Assembly (NCBI GenBank): GCA_035620975.1
Contig: DASPFV010000118.1
Span: 1-30,379, forward strand
Reading direction: 5' to 3'
Length of the DNA stretch: 30,379 nt
Source of the DNA: DASPFV01 sp035620975
GTDB taxonomy: Bacteria; Acidobacteriota; Vicinamibacteria; Vicinamibacterales; 2-12-FULL-66-21
Shown here: piece by piece, positions 17,909 to 24,520 of the stretch
Layout: each line of letters starts with the position of its first letter
How positions within the stretch are numbered: the first letter of the stretch is position 1
The notes under the pieces: model-generated
The model's input: the letters and a program-made list of their open reading frames with translations, nothing else
Database searches by the model: none
What the model was told of the DNA's origin: nothing
Position numbers and translations under genes: made by a program

Positions 17909-20072
17909 CGCCAGAGGCCGGTAGGCTCAGTAGTCGCGCCAGCGCAGGCCACTGAGGTTGTGATCTGAGCAGCGGCGCGAGGATGTAGACGAGCGGCAGG
18001 AATCGCTGAGCAATCCCTCGAGCGGCCCACTCCGCGGCCTGTTCAGCGTTGCCGGTCATCGCATGAAAGATGGCAAGTCCAGTCGACGCTCCGTAGCCCT
18101 CGCCTGTGCCAAGCGTTTCGAGGAGCGCGTCCGCGCCCATCCGGTCGCCGGCGCGTTCCCGCAGCGCCGCCAGCTGTCCCATGACGGTGTACGACCACGG
18201 CGTCACTGCCCGGGCGCGCTCAGTGAGCGCGAGCGCCTCCTCCGAATTTCCCTGTTGCGCGCACACCGCCCCGAGCGTCTCGAGTGCCCACGGGAAATTG
18301 GGGTCGATGTCGAGAACACCTCGGAGCTCCGCCTCCGCCTCGTCGAGCCGCCCGAGGTGGCGAAGCCCGCGCGCATAGAGATGGCGATAGAGGAGGTTCA
18401 ACGGATCTTCCTCCAGCGCCCTCCCCATGGTCCCGACGGCTTCCGCGACGCGGCCGATCGGCAACAGATAGTGATTGCCATACCAGAAGCGCACGTCGTG
18501 GGAGATCGGCTCGCGCGTCATCGCAAGCCGCCACTCGCGTTCCGCGCCGATCCAGTCGTGCCCGAAGCCGCCAGCACACACACCGAGCAACGCGTGCGCT
18601 TCGGGCAGCGCGGGATCGACGCGCAACGCGCTTTCGAGAGCCGCACGCGCCAGCGGCATCATGTCGTGGGCCGGCTTGAACCCCAGGTTCGCCAGCATCG
18701 TGTAGCAACCGCCTAACAAGCTGTACGGAAGCGCGAACTGAGGGTCAAGTGTGACGGCGTGCTCGAGAAGTGCCTTGGTCTGCTCGAATGATCCCGGAAA
18801 GGCCCTGGACCAGAGGTCTCGAGCCTTGAGGTAGGCCTCGTACGCGCGGAGGTTCGGTGTGTGGCTTCGCGGCGTCGCCGAGTCCACTGACAGTCTGATC
18901 CGCAACGCCGACGCGATCGCCTGGGTGATGTCGTCCTGGATAGCGAAGATGTCGGTCATCTCGCGGTCGAAGCGCTCGGACCAGAGATGGAAGCCGTCAG
19001 CCACCTTGATCAGCTGGGCGGTCACCCTGACTCGGTTGCCCGCCCTGCGCACACTCCCTTCGAGCAGATGCTCGACGTTCAGCCGCCGGCCGACCTCCGC
19101 AAGATCGACACCCTTGTCGCGAAACAGGAACGACGAGGTCCGGCCTGCCACCTGAAGTCCCGGCACTTGCGCCAGCACGTTGATCACTTCTTCAGCAAGT
19201 CCGTCACCGAAGTATTCGTTCTCCTTGTCCGCGCTCATGTTCGCGAACGGCAGCACCGCAATCGACGGCCTATGCACGCCCCGCGCGGACTTCAACTCGG
19301 TGGACGCGTGTTCCAGGACGGCCCTTACCTCGGCCATCGTTTGAAAACGCTCCCGTGGATCGGCGGCCAGGCATCGCTGGACGATGCGCGCGAGCGCAGG
19401 CGGCGCCTGACCGGTTCGGAACGCCTCACTCTCGCCCGTTGCGCGGACGCCCGACAGGAGTTCGTGGAGGACGATGCCGAAGCTGAAGACGTCGGAGCGA
19501 ACGTCGAGTGGTTTGCCCGCCGCTTGTTCCGGCGACATGTAGCCGGGCGAGCCCACAACGGCGCCGGCAATGGTCTTCGCCACTGTGTGCGTAAGGTCGT
19601 CAGGGTTTTCCTTGATCGGCCTCAGTAGCTTGGCCACGCCGAAATCAAGGAGCTTGACCGTCCCATCTGGCGCAATCAACACGTTGGTTGGCTTCAGGTC
19701 GCGGTGCAGGATGCCGCGATCGTGAGCCGCTTCCACCGCGCGCGCGATCTGGATCGCCTGTCGGATCGCTTCGGGCGCCGCGACCGGACCGCGCAGCGGC
19801 TCGCCGTCGATGTACTCGAGCACGAGGTAGCCTGGCCCGATGTCGTACAGCTGGCAGATGTGCGGATGGTTCAAGGACGCGATCGCCCGCGCTTCATGTT
19901 CGAATCGGCGCAGGCGCTCGGAGTCATCAGCCACCGGCTCGGGGAGCACCTTGATGGCGACCGTGCGATCGAGCCGCGTGTCGCGGGCTCTGTAGACCTC
20001 ACCCATCCCGCCCGCGCCACGGAGCGCGACGATCTCGTACGGGCCGAGCCGGCTGCCGGGAGTCAGGGCCAA
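17892..20072 (-). CDS. serine/threonine protein kinase with TolB-like and TPR regions
   Basis: The start is taken as TTG 20072, giving MALTPGSRLGPYEI, the usual opening of this acidobacterial kinase group (726 residues); an ATG at 20162 would add an unlikely Arg-rich leader. The kinase domain (about 10-255) has GAGGMGEVY (19-27), VAIK with Lys41, HRDLKPTN with catalytic Asp125, DFG (143-145) and the GSPGYMSPEQ activation-loop end (174-183). A TolB/FlgO-like alpha-beta region follows (about 268-395, SIAVLPFANMSADKENEYF), as in CadC/adenylate-cyclase-type regulators, then TPR-like helices (about 405-715) for protein binding. No membrane segment separates kinase from TolB region, so the protein seems cytoplasmic. 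Substrates are unknown. It diverges from the SRPBCC gene. Confidence 0.9.
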   Translation of the reverse strand: MALTPGSRLGPYEIVALRGAGGMGEVYRARDTRLDRTVAIKVLPEPVADDSERLRRFEHEARAIASLNHPHICQLYDIGPGYLVLEYIDGEPLRGPVAAPEAIRQAIQIARAVEAAHDRGILHRDLKPTNVLIAPDGTVKLLDFGVAKLLRPIKENPDDLTHTVAKTIAGAVVGSPGYMSPEQAAGKPLDVRSDVFSFGIVLHELLSGVRATGESEAFRTGQAPPALARIVQRCLAADPRERFQTMAEVRAVLEHASTELKSARGVHRPSIAVLPFANMSADKENEYFGDGLAEEVINVLAQVPGLQVAGRTSSFLFRDKGVDLAEVGRRLNVEHLLEGSVRRAGNRVRVTAQLIKVADGFHLWSERFDREMTDIFAIQDDITQAIASALRIRLSVDSATPRSHTPNLRAYEAYLKARDLWSRAFPGSFEQTKALLEHAVTLDPQFALPYSLLGGCYTMLANLGFKPAHDMMPLARAALESALRVDPALPEAHALLGVCAGGFGHDWIGAEREWRLAMTREPISHDVRFWYGNHYLLPIGRVAEAVGTMGRALEEDPLNLLYRHLYARGLRHLGRLDEAEAELRGVLDIDPNFPWALETLGAVCAQQGNSEEALALTERARAVTPWSYTVMGQLAALRERAGDRMGADALLETLGTGEGYGASTGLAIFHAMTGNAEQAAEWAARGIAQRFLPLVYILAPLLRSQPQWPALARLLSLPASGAIASA

Positions 20073-20081
20073 CTCGGTGGG

Positions 20082-20087
20082 ATTATA
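20082..20087 (-). promoter_or_regulatory. candidate -10 element for the kinase gene, 9 nt from the TTG start
   Basis: Minus-strand TATAAT, a perfect -10 consensus, lies 9 nt before the chosen TTG start with no Shine-Dalgarno between. Its position supports the TTG start over the upstream ATG at 20162, because the promoter would otherwise lie inside the gene. No good -35 was found. Confidence 0.45.
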
Positions 20088-20327
20088 GAGGCGAGACGGC
20101 CCGCGTGCCCTTGAACACCGGCTGGCGACCGCTGCTTGACGCCGGGACGCCGTCCAGCGCATGCTGATGGCGGCGTCGATCCACGCCCAACCTCTTCAGG
20201 TCCTGCCCCGGCCGGGACCCGACGTGAGGCAAAGGGGGGCATACTCCCGGATTACGTCGCGTAACCTTTGCGTCGCCGCAGGCGCGCTGCCGGGGAGTGC
20301 CCGTGGCGTGTGCAAAGGAGACGAGAC

Positions 20328-21011
20328 GTGCCCACCAGGAAAGACCTCAAGCGCATTGTTCGCGCGCGGATGATCAAAACCGGCGAGTCGTACACGAGCG
20401 CCCGCACCCACGTGCTCTCGAAAGCCAGGCCGACGGAACCGCCGGCGCATTCCGTGGATCACGCGGCACTCGCCGGGATGAGCGACGACAGAATCGCGGC
20501 GAAGACGGGCCGCACGTGGAAGGAGTGGGTGCGCGTGCTGGACACCGACCATGCCGCGGCCATGCCGCATCGCAGGATCGCGGAGCTGCTGCACGGGAAG
20601 CACAACGTCCCGGACTGGTGGGCGCAGACGGTCACCGTTGGCTACGAGCGCATCAAGGGGCTTCGCGATCGCGGGCAGCGCCGCGGCGGCGGCTACGAGG
20701 CAGGCAAGAGCCGGACGTTCGGCGTTCCCGTCAAGGCGCTCTTCGACGCGTGGGCCGATGATGCGACGCGGCGCCGCTGGCTTGGCCGCAACGACGTCAC
20801 GGTCCGGACCGCAACCTCGCCGAAAGGCATTCGCCTGCAGTGGCCGGATGGGACGGTGGTGGTCGTGCTCTTCTCGCCGAAGGGCAGGTCGAAGAGCATG
20901 GCCGCAGTGGTCCACACGAAACTTCCCGACCGGTCCGCCCTGGAGAGTGCCAAGAAGTACTGGACGGATCGACTCGATGCGCTCGGGGCAGCCCTCACCA
21001 CTCGTGACTGA
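20328..21011 (+). CDS. DUF4287-like / SRPBCC-domain protein
   Basis: The start is GTG 20328, with a near-perfect AAAGGAG Shine-Dalgarno 7 nt upstream, giving 227 residues. Three parts can be seen. First, a basic N-terminal segment (1-32, with RARMIKTGESYTSARTHVL) found in several small acidobacterial and actinobacterial proteins. Second, a DUF4287-like helical module (about 52-113: KTGRTWKEWVRVLD, then VPDWWAQTVTVGYERIKGLR). Third, a C-terminal SRPBCC/AHSA1-like half domain (about 129-222: VPVKALFDAWADDATRRRWL). The SRPBCC fold binds hydrophobic ligands in a deep groove, but no ligand can be named. A TTACG-tcg-CGTAA dyad at 20252-20264 lies in the 255-bp divergent region shared with the kinase gene. 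There is no signal peptide. Confidence 0.85.
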   Translation: MPTRKDLKRIVRARMIKTGESYTSARTHVLSKARPTEPPAHSVDHAALAGMSDDRIAAKTGRTWKEWVRVLDTDHAAAMPHRRIAELLHGKHNVPDWWAQTVTVGYERIKGLRDRGQRRGGGYEAGKSRTFGVPVKALFDAWADDATRRRWLGRNDVTVRTATSPKGIRLQWPDGTVVVVLFSPKGRSKSMAAVVHTKLPDRSALESAKKYWTDRLDALGAALTTRD

Positions 21012-21021
21012 GAGACGCAGG

Positions 21022-21042
21022 GGCGGCGGATGTCCCGCCGCC
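21022..21042. terminator. hairpin between convergent SRPBCC and CPBP genes
   Basis: GGCGGCGG (21022-21029) pairs perfectly with CCGCCGCC (21035-21042) around loop ATGTC. It fills the 31-bp gap between the stop codons of two convergent genes, the normal place for a shared terminator. No T-run follows on either strand. Confidence 0.5.
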
Positions 21043-21765
21043 TCATCCTTCAGGCGCCGGTGTGCCTTCCTCCCGGAACGAGCGATATATCGTGAGCCCG
21101 TTGACGAGGTCGAGGGCGGCGTGTAGCACAATCGGCGCGAGGAGCGATCCAGTCAGCAGATACACGGCCATGGCGACGGCGCCGGCCGAGCCGGTTGCGA
21201 AGATGCCCCGCAGGCCCTGATACGCATGCCCCGCGCCGAAAGCCACGACAGCGGCCACGACGGCCGCGCCGCGCGGTACGAAGGCCTGCAGATACCAGAG
21301 CAGATATCCGCGGTACAGTATTTCCTCGCAGATGCCGGCCGTCACCGCGACGACGCCGAAGACACGGGCTTCCCGCGGTGTCGACGGCAGGACCGTCCGA
21401 ACGCCCGGCTGCGACTCGATCTGCTTCCGGACCCTGGCCTGCGCGTCCGGTGATCTCAGCACCGACAACGCCTGCTGACCGAACAGCACGATACCTGCTC
21501 CGGTTATCAGCAGCGACCAGGACCACGCGCTGGCGGTGTCGGGCAGCCGGAGACCGACATCCCGCAGGGGACGGCCGGCCCACGACCACGCGGCGATCAG
21601 CGCCAACGTCACTCCCCACTGGATCGCAATACCCCAGAGGTAGTCCTTCGTGCGCGCGTGCACCGGATCGGCCGCGATGCGCCGCGCGAGCCGAGGCACG
21701 TCCCACGCGACCCACGCCGGAAGGACCAGCACCAGCACGAGCGTGAAGAGATGATCGAACAGCAT
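21043..21765 (-). CDS. CPBP-family intramembrane metalloprotease
   Basis: A 240-residue membrane protein with about six to seven hydrophobic segments. The CPBP (Abi/Rce1-type) signature is complete: EEILYRG (Glu147, Glu148, Arg152) in one helix, FGAGHAYQG (His180) in the next, and HAALDLVNG (His215, Asn222) in the last. These residues form the glutamate/histidine active site of Rce1-like proteases. Bacterial members process peptides or act in self-immunity or signalling; the substrate here is unknown. The ATG at 21765 shares its A with the TGA of the upstream winged-helix gene, so the two are translated together and the regulator probably controls the protease. Confidence 0.9.
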   Translation of the reverse strand: MLFDHLFTLVLVLVLPAWVAWDVPRLARRIAADPVHARTKDYLWGIAIQWGVTLALIAAWSWAGRPLRDVGLRLPDTASAWSWSLLITGAGIVLFGQQALSVLRSPDAQARVRKQIESQPGVRTVLPSTPREARVFGVVAVTAGICEEILYRGYLLWYLQAFVPRGAAVVAAVVAFGAGHAYQGLRGIFATGSAGAVAMAVYLLTGSLLAPIVLHAALDLVNGLTIYRSFREEGTPAPEG

Positions 21766-22334
21766 CAGGATCGTCTGCGGCCGAGTGGAACGAAGACGCT
21801 GGTCCAGCGATAGACGTCGTCCGTGCGGTTCGACCGTTGTCGCGTGGCCCGGCGCAGCAGCGCCTCGATCTCGCCGAGGAGCGCGATCACCCGTTTCACG
21901 TCGCGAGGCGTCAACGCGCTGCTCACCTGCCCGCCATGGAAGCGGCCTTTCAGCGCCGTCGGACCGCGGGCGACGGCGGCCTCGACGTCGCGCCCGGCCT
22001 GCCGGAGCACCGCCTGGAGCGTCCGGAGCGCCTGCCGGTCGCCGCTCGGCGACGCGCCCGCCGCAACCGCGAGGCGCGGCGCCGCCGCGGCGTATACCGC
22101 CTCGGGACGACGAGATCCGCGGCGGACGCCGACTTCGACGAAGAGGCCAGCCTGCGTCAGCGTGCGGACGTGGTGATAGACCGCCCCGGGCGGCCGGCCC
22201 AGGTGGGCCGCCAGCTCGCGTGCCGACGCCCGGCCGAGAGCGCCAATCGCCTCCAGGATCTCCAGCCGGGCAGGGGAGAGCAGGAGGCCAGTCTGGCGGC
22301 GGCTGAGGACGAGCGTCCCGGTCCTGGCGCCCAT
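21765..22334 (-). CDS. ArsR-like winged-helix transcriptional regulator
   Basis: The start is taken as ATG 22334 (MGARTGTLVLSRRQTG; 189 residues). In-frame ATGs at 22346 and 22397 would place coding sequence inside an AT-rich promoter with an inverted repeat. The winged-helix domain lies at about residues 19-83: SPARLEILEAIGALG, a second helix SARELAAHLGRPPGAVYHH with the recognition helix at its end, and a wing VRRGSRRPEAVY. The C-terminal half is helical and Arg/Ala-rich, without an obvious ligand site or metal-binding cysteines. It is coupled to the CPBP protease gene by a TGATG overlap. The inverted repeat just upstream suggests autoregulation. Confidence 0.82.
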   Translation of the reverse strand: MGARTGTLVLSRRQTGLLLSPARLEILEAIGALGRASARELAAHLGRPPGAVYHHVRTLTQAGLFVEVGVRRGSRRPEAVYAAAAPRLAVAAGASPSGDRQALRTLQAVLRQAGRDVEAAVARGPTALKGRFHGGQVSSALTPRDVKRVIALLGEIEALLRRATRQRSNRTDDVYRWTSVFVPLGRRRS

Positions 22335-22337
22335 AAA

Positions 22338-22384
22338 TAAATCCATTTCGTATATAAGTTTGAATTTGATGTCAAATGGATTTA
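22338..22384. promoter_or_regulatory. AT-rich promoter with 11-bp perfect inverted repeat (predicted operator)
   Basis: TAAATCCATTT (22338-22348) and AAATGGATTTA (22374-22384) are exact reverse complements separated by 25 bp. Between and overlapping them are promoter-like elements: TTGACA on the minus strand (22375-22370) with TATACG or TACGAA at 15-17 nt, and on the plus strand TTGAAT (22360-22365) with TTTAAT (22381-22386). The patch stands out sharply from the GC-rich surroundings. It probably controls the regulator-protease operon and perhaps a short divergent ORF. Confidence 0.6.
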
Positions 22385-22414
22385 ATACGCTCGGCATGAC
22401 CTAAGCCCGCCGTC

Positions 22415-22537
22415 GTGGTCGACGAGCTCCTGGCGTTGTTCCCGGAGCTCGAGCGCTACTGGGACACCGGGGTTGTCGGCTCCCATCTGAGACTGTGGCA
22501 TCCGGGAGAAGTGCTGCCGTCCGGCAAGATTGCCTGA
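22415..22537 (+). CDS. short hypothetical ORF (possible truncated gene)
   Basis: GTG at 22415 opens a 40-residue frame beginning VVDELLALFPELERYWDTG and ending in TGA at 22535-22537. It starts just beyond the AT-rich regulatory patch and stops before the convergent YjbR gene, so it overlaps neither. The composition looks protein-like and 33 of 40 codons end in G or C. However, there is no Shine-Dalgarno, no recognisable family, and the antisense frame shares the same third positions, so codon bias does not prove it real. It may be the start of a broken gene. Confidence 0.25.
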   Translation: MVDELLALFPELERYWDTGVVGSHLRLWHPGEVLPSGKIA

Positions 22538-22574
22538 TTGGCGAGCGCACCGACCGCCTGCGACCAGATCGCAG

Positions 22575-22976
22575 TCAGCTTCGGCGTGTCGGGCGGCCGC
22601 GCCTGGTCGCAGCGGTCGATGACGAGCGCCGGGCGGAGGACTTCGCCTTCGAACGCGTCGGTCCCCTGGCGACCGCGTTCTGCCAGGCCAGCGTCAGGGC
22701 CTCGCCAAGCGTCTCTTCGTCGACCGACCGCAGTTGAACGCGGGTGCACCCGGAGCGGCCCCAAGCGCCGCTCTCGGGCTGGAATGCGGCCGCGTGCTCG
22801 CGGACGAACCACGCCTGCTGCTCCGGCGTCAGCACGACCATGCCCCGGGTCTCGTCCTGGCTCAGGGTGGCGAAGATCCGGCCGTTCACGCGGAAGTCCG
22901 GGTGCTCCATATGGGCGCTTTCGATGACCTCCCGCAGGCCGAGCACGATGCGGCGGAAGTCGGTGGCCTTCAGCAT
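22575..22976 (-). CDS. MmcQ/YjbR (CyaY-like fold) family protein, abnormal C-terminus
   Basis: A 133-residue frame starting at ATG 22976. Residues 5-100 are a clear YjbR-family domain: DFRRIVLGLREVIESAHMEH, FRVNGRIFATL, GMVVLTPEQQAWFV, then ALTLAWQNAV. The family has a CyaY-like fold and is thought to bind DNA; no reaction is known. The last 30 residues are Arg/Ser/Thr-rich and unlike any family C-terminus. From about 22670 downward, the frame one base over keeps G/C at almost every third position and reads more naturally (DAFEGEVLRPALVIDRCDQ) as far as 22456. A frameshift, or fusion to a decayed neighbour, is therefore likely near the end. The core domain looks intact. Confidence 0.75.
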   Translation of the reverse strand: MLKATDFRRIVLGLREVIESAHMEHPDFRVNGRIFATLSQDETRGMVVLTPEQQAWFVREHAAAFQPESGAWGRSGCTRVQLRSVDEETLGEALTLAWQNAVARGPTRSKAKSSARRSSSTAATRRGRPTRRS

Positions 22977-23412
22977 GGCTGCTTGCGCGCGAACTGATAT
23001 CGACAGACGACGCGCGTGTCAAGCTGTCCTGCGGACGACAGCGCTTCTCTGGTATACGCCCCAGACTGCGAAGTCCTGCCGCACTGCACCAGGCATGGGT
23101 CCTGAATTCGGAGTGTCGGGCGACCATCCGATGAGTTGCATTTTCGACAGTGAGGACTTTTTTTCAACACCACGTCCTTCGAAAATTGTCGGCCCGTTTC
23201 TCCAGGCGTGAGGCAAACGGCTCGCGTCGGAGGAATTCCGCGTCTTCTGACCTGACTATCACGGGGCCGCAGCGGGGGAGCCGCGCCGCACGCCAAGCGC
23301 ACGGCTGGCGACAAGCGCGGCGTGCGCCTTGCTTGTTCTGGTGCGGGAGCCGCTCGATGGGCGTGCTCCGCCGTATACAGCGTGCTTCCAGTTCCTCAGG
23401 AAGAGGTGAACC
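22977..23412. other. 436-bp stretch without a convincing gene
   Basis: Short frames occur on both strands but none has a start with a ribosome site, a family resemblance or sustained codon bias. The stretch holds a run of seven or more T within an imperfect stem-loop at 23141-23186, and near its right end TATACA (about 23370) upstream of the next gene's Shine-Dalgarno. GC content drops around 23140-23190. Confidence 0.5.
23141..23186. repeat. AT-containing two-part inverted repeat
   Basis: The outer arms ATTTTCGA (23141-23148) and TCGAAAAT (23179-23186) are perfect complements. The inner arms AGGAC (23154-23158) and GTCCT (23174-23178) also pair, leaving a one-sided bulge of CAGTG and a loop beginning with a T-run. 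This could be a stem-loop RNA, a terminator for something lost, or a protein-binding site. No gene is clearly attached to it. Confidence 0.4.
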
Positions 23413-23805
23413 ATGCCACGACGTTCAGTACTGCCAGGCGCGGAGACGATTCGTCGCGTGACCCGTCGGCGCTCGACGAAGCCGCTGCTGGATGGAACCG
23501 TGGCCACCGACGATCAGGACGTGATTCGCGAATGGGCCGCGCGACAGGGGGCCGAGCCCGCCACCGGCGAGGCCACGTCCTCCGGCCCGGCGACCATTCA
23601 CGTGCACGACGGCGGCGCGGGCATACGCTTCAATTTCCCCGCGGCCGCGCAGTATCGGCCCCTCACGTGGGATGAGTGGTTCGAGAACTTCACGCGTCAC
23701 GACCTGATGTTCGTCTTCGAAGGCGAACGTCCCGGCAGGCCGCCGAACGCCTGGTACCGGCTGGTGCCGAGGCAGAAGCTCCGGGGCCAGTGGTCCGCGC
23801 GGTAG
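23413..23805 (+). CDS. conserved hypothetical small protein (WDEWF motif)
   Basis: A 130-residue protein with a good ribosome site (AAGAGGTG, 5 nt before ATG 23413). I recognise no named domain. The arrangement does match a widespread group of uncharacterised small proteins: an N-terminal basic part, a segment like DDQDVIREWAARQGAEPATG (34-51), a short beta region ending in FNFP, and a conserved WDEWFENF (86-93) followed by VFEGERPGRPPNAWYRLV. In that group the last part usually ends in a similar phenylalanine/tyrosine-containing strand. No signal peptide, membrane segment or catalytic motif is seen. Function unknown. Confidence 0.75.
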   Translation: MPRRSVLPGAETIRRVTRRRSTKPLLDGTVATDDQDVIREWAARQGAEPATGEATSSGPATIHVHDGGAGIRFNFPAAAQYRPLTWDEWFENFTRHDLMFVFEGERPGRPPNAWYRLVPRQKLRGQWSAR

Positions 23806-23822
23806 CGCAGGATCCCGACAAA

Positions 23823-23927
23823 CGTGCCGACGATGGAGCGTCGGATCGTGATGCGCTTCAGCACCACGTCGAAAATCGGCGTGGGGAAGGCGCCGGACGG
23901 CAAGCAGGCCAGGCTCACCGGCGCCTT
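23823..23927 (-). pseudogene. remnant of a zinc-type alcohol dehydrogenase gene
   Basis: On the minus strand, one frame reads PVSLACLPSGAFPTPIFDVV and continues LKRITIRRSIVGT. This corresponds closely to the AdhP-type alcohol dehydrogenase segment after the NAD-binding fold (consensus like VLVGLPPGDFPTPIFDVVLK, then RITVRGSIVGTR). Only about 35 residues can be recognised. On both sides the resemblance stops at once: downstream lies the 3' end of the plus-strand small gene, and upstream the frame degenerates. This is a fragment of a lost gene, not a functional enzyme. Confidence 0.65.
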
Positions 23928-24520
23928 CCGGCTCGCGACGCGCGGCTGACGAATGCGGGCAACGAAACGGGGGTGACCGCGCGGATGGCCGCGGATTGCT
24001 CGACGCGGCTGTCGCGATTGCCGCAGATTCTCCGTCGGCCTCGCCCAGCACTTCGTCGACCTCGCTGGGTCCGGCCGTTCCGGTCGAACTCTGCGGAGTG
24101 GACAGCCGCAGCCCGGTTCCTCCTCCTCACGTCCACAGTCTGCGCGTAGAAGTCCCTTCGCCTTCCTTTTCTGCACCGCCACGTGCCCCAGCCGCCCAGT
24201 CCCGAGGAAGGAGCCGAGTCACGCGCCGAGGGGGGAACCTCGAGCCCCGACGTCGATACAGGGGCGGAGTACTACGCGCAACCCGATCACGCTTGCCGAT
24301 GCCGGATCCCCTGCTGCTCCTGCTCCTCGCACCGAGCAATCCAAACTATTGGTTTGCCGATCGCCGTATCTCCGGATTCGCAACTGGTTGCCGAGACGCC
24401 CGATCAAAATCCCGCCCGTTTCGCCGTCGTTCCCCGAAGTGACGAACAGCGGGATCTGGTCCGCCGTTTGCCACGCGCCCGTGACAAATTGCCAGATTTC
24501 GTCTTCGAGGAAGGTGGACG
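23928..24520. other. about 590 bp without a convincing gene, leader region of the receptor gene
   Basis: No frame here has both a plausible start and a recognisable product. Near 24349-24524 one plus-strand frame ends in TGA overlapping the receptor ATG (ATGA), and one minus-strand frame (beginning EDEIWQFVTGAWQTADQIPL) has higher G/C at third positions. Neither has a credible beginning. GC content falls toward 24330-24500, consistent with a promoter or leader for the receptor gene, whose Shine-Dalgarno GGAAGGTGG ends just before its ATG. Confidence 0.45.

Noticed and set aside
20073..20162. N-terminal extension of the kinase to the ATG at 20162
   Set aside because: The extension is Arg/Ser-rich and unlike kinase N-termini, and a perfect TATAAT lies inside it 9 nt before the TTG start.
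22456..23127. Single 223-residue minus-strand gene covering the YjbR locus
   Set aside because: Its first two thirds are out of phase with the clear YjbR domain; only its last part has coding-like composition, better explained by a frameshift.
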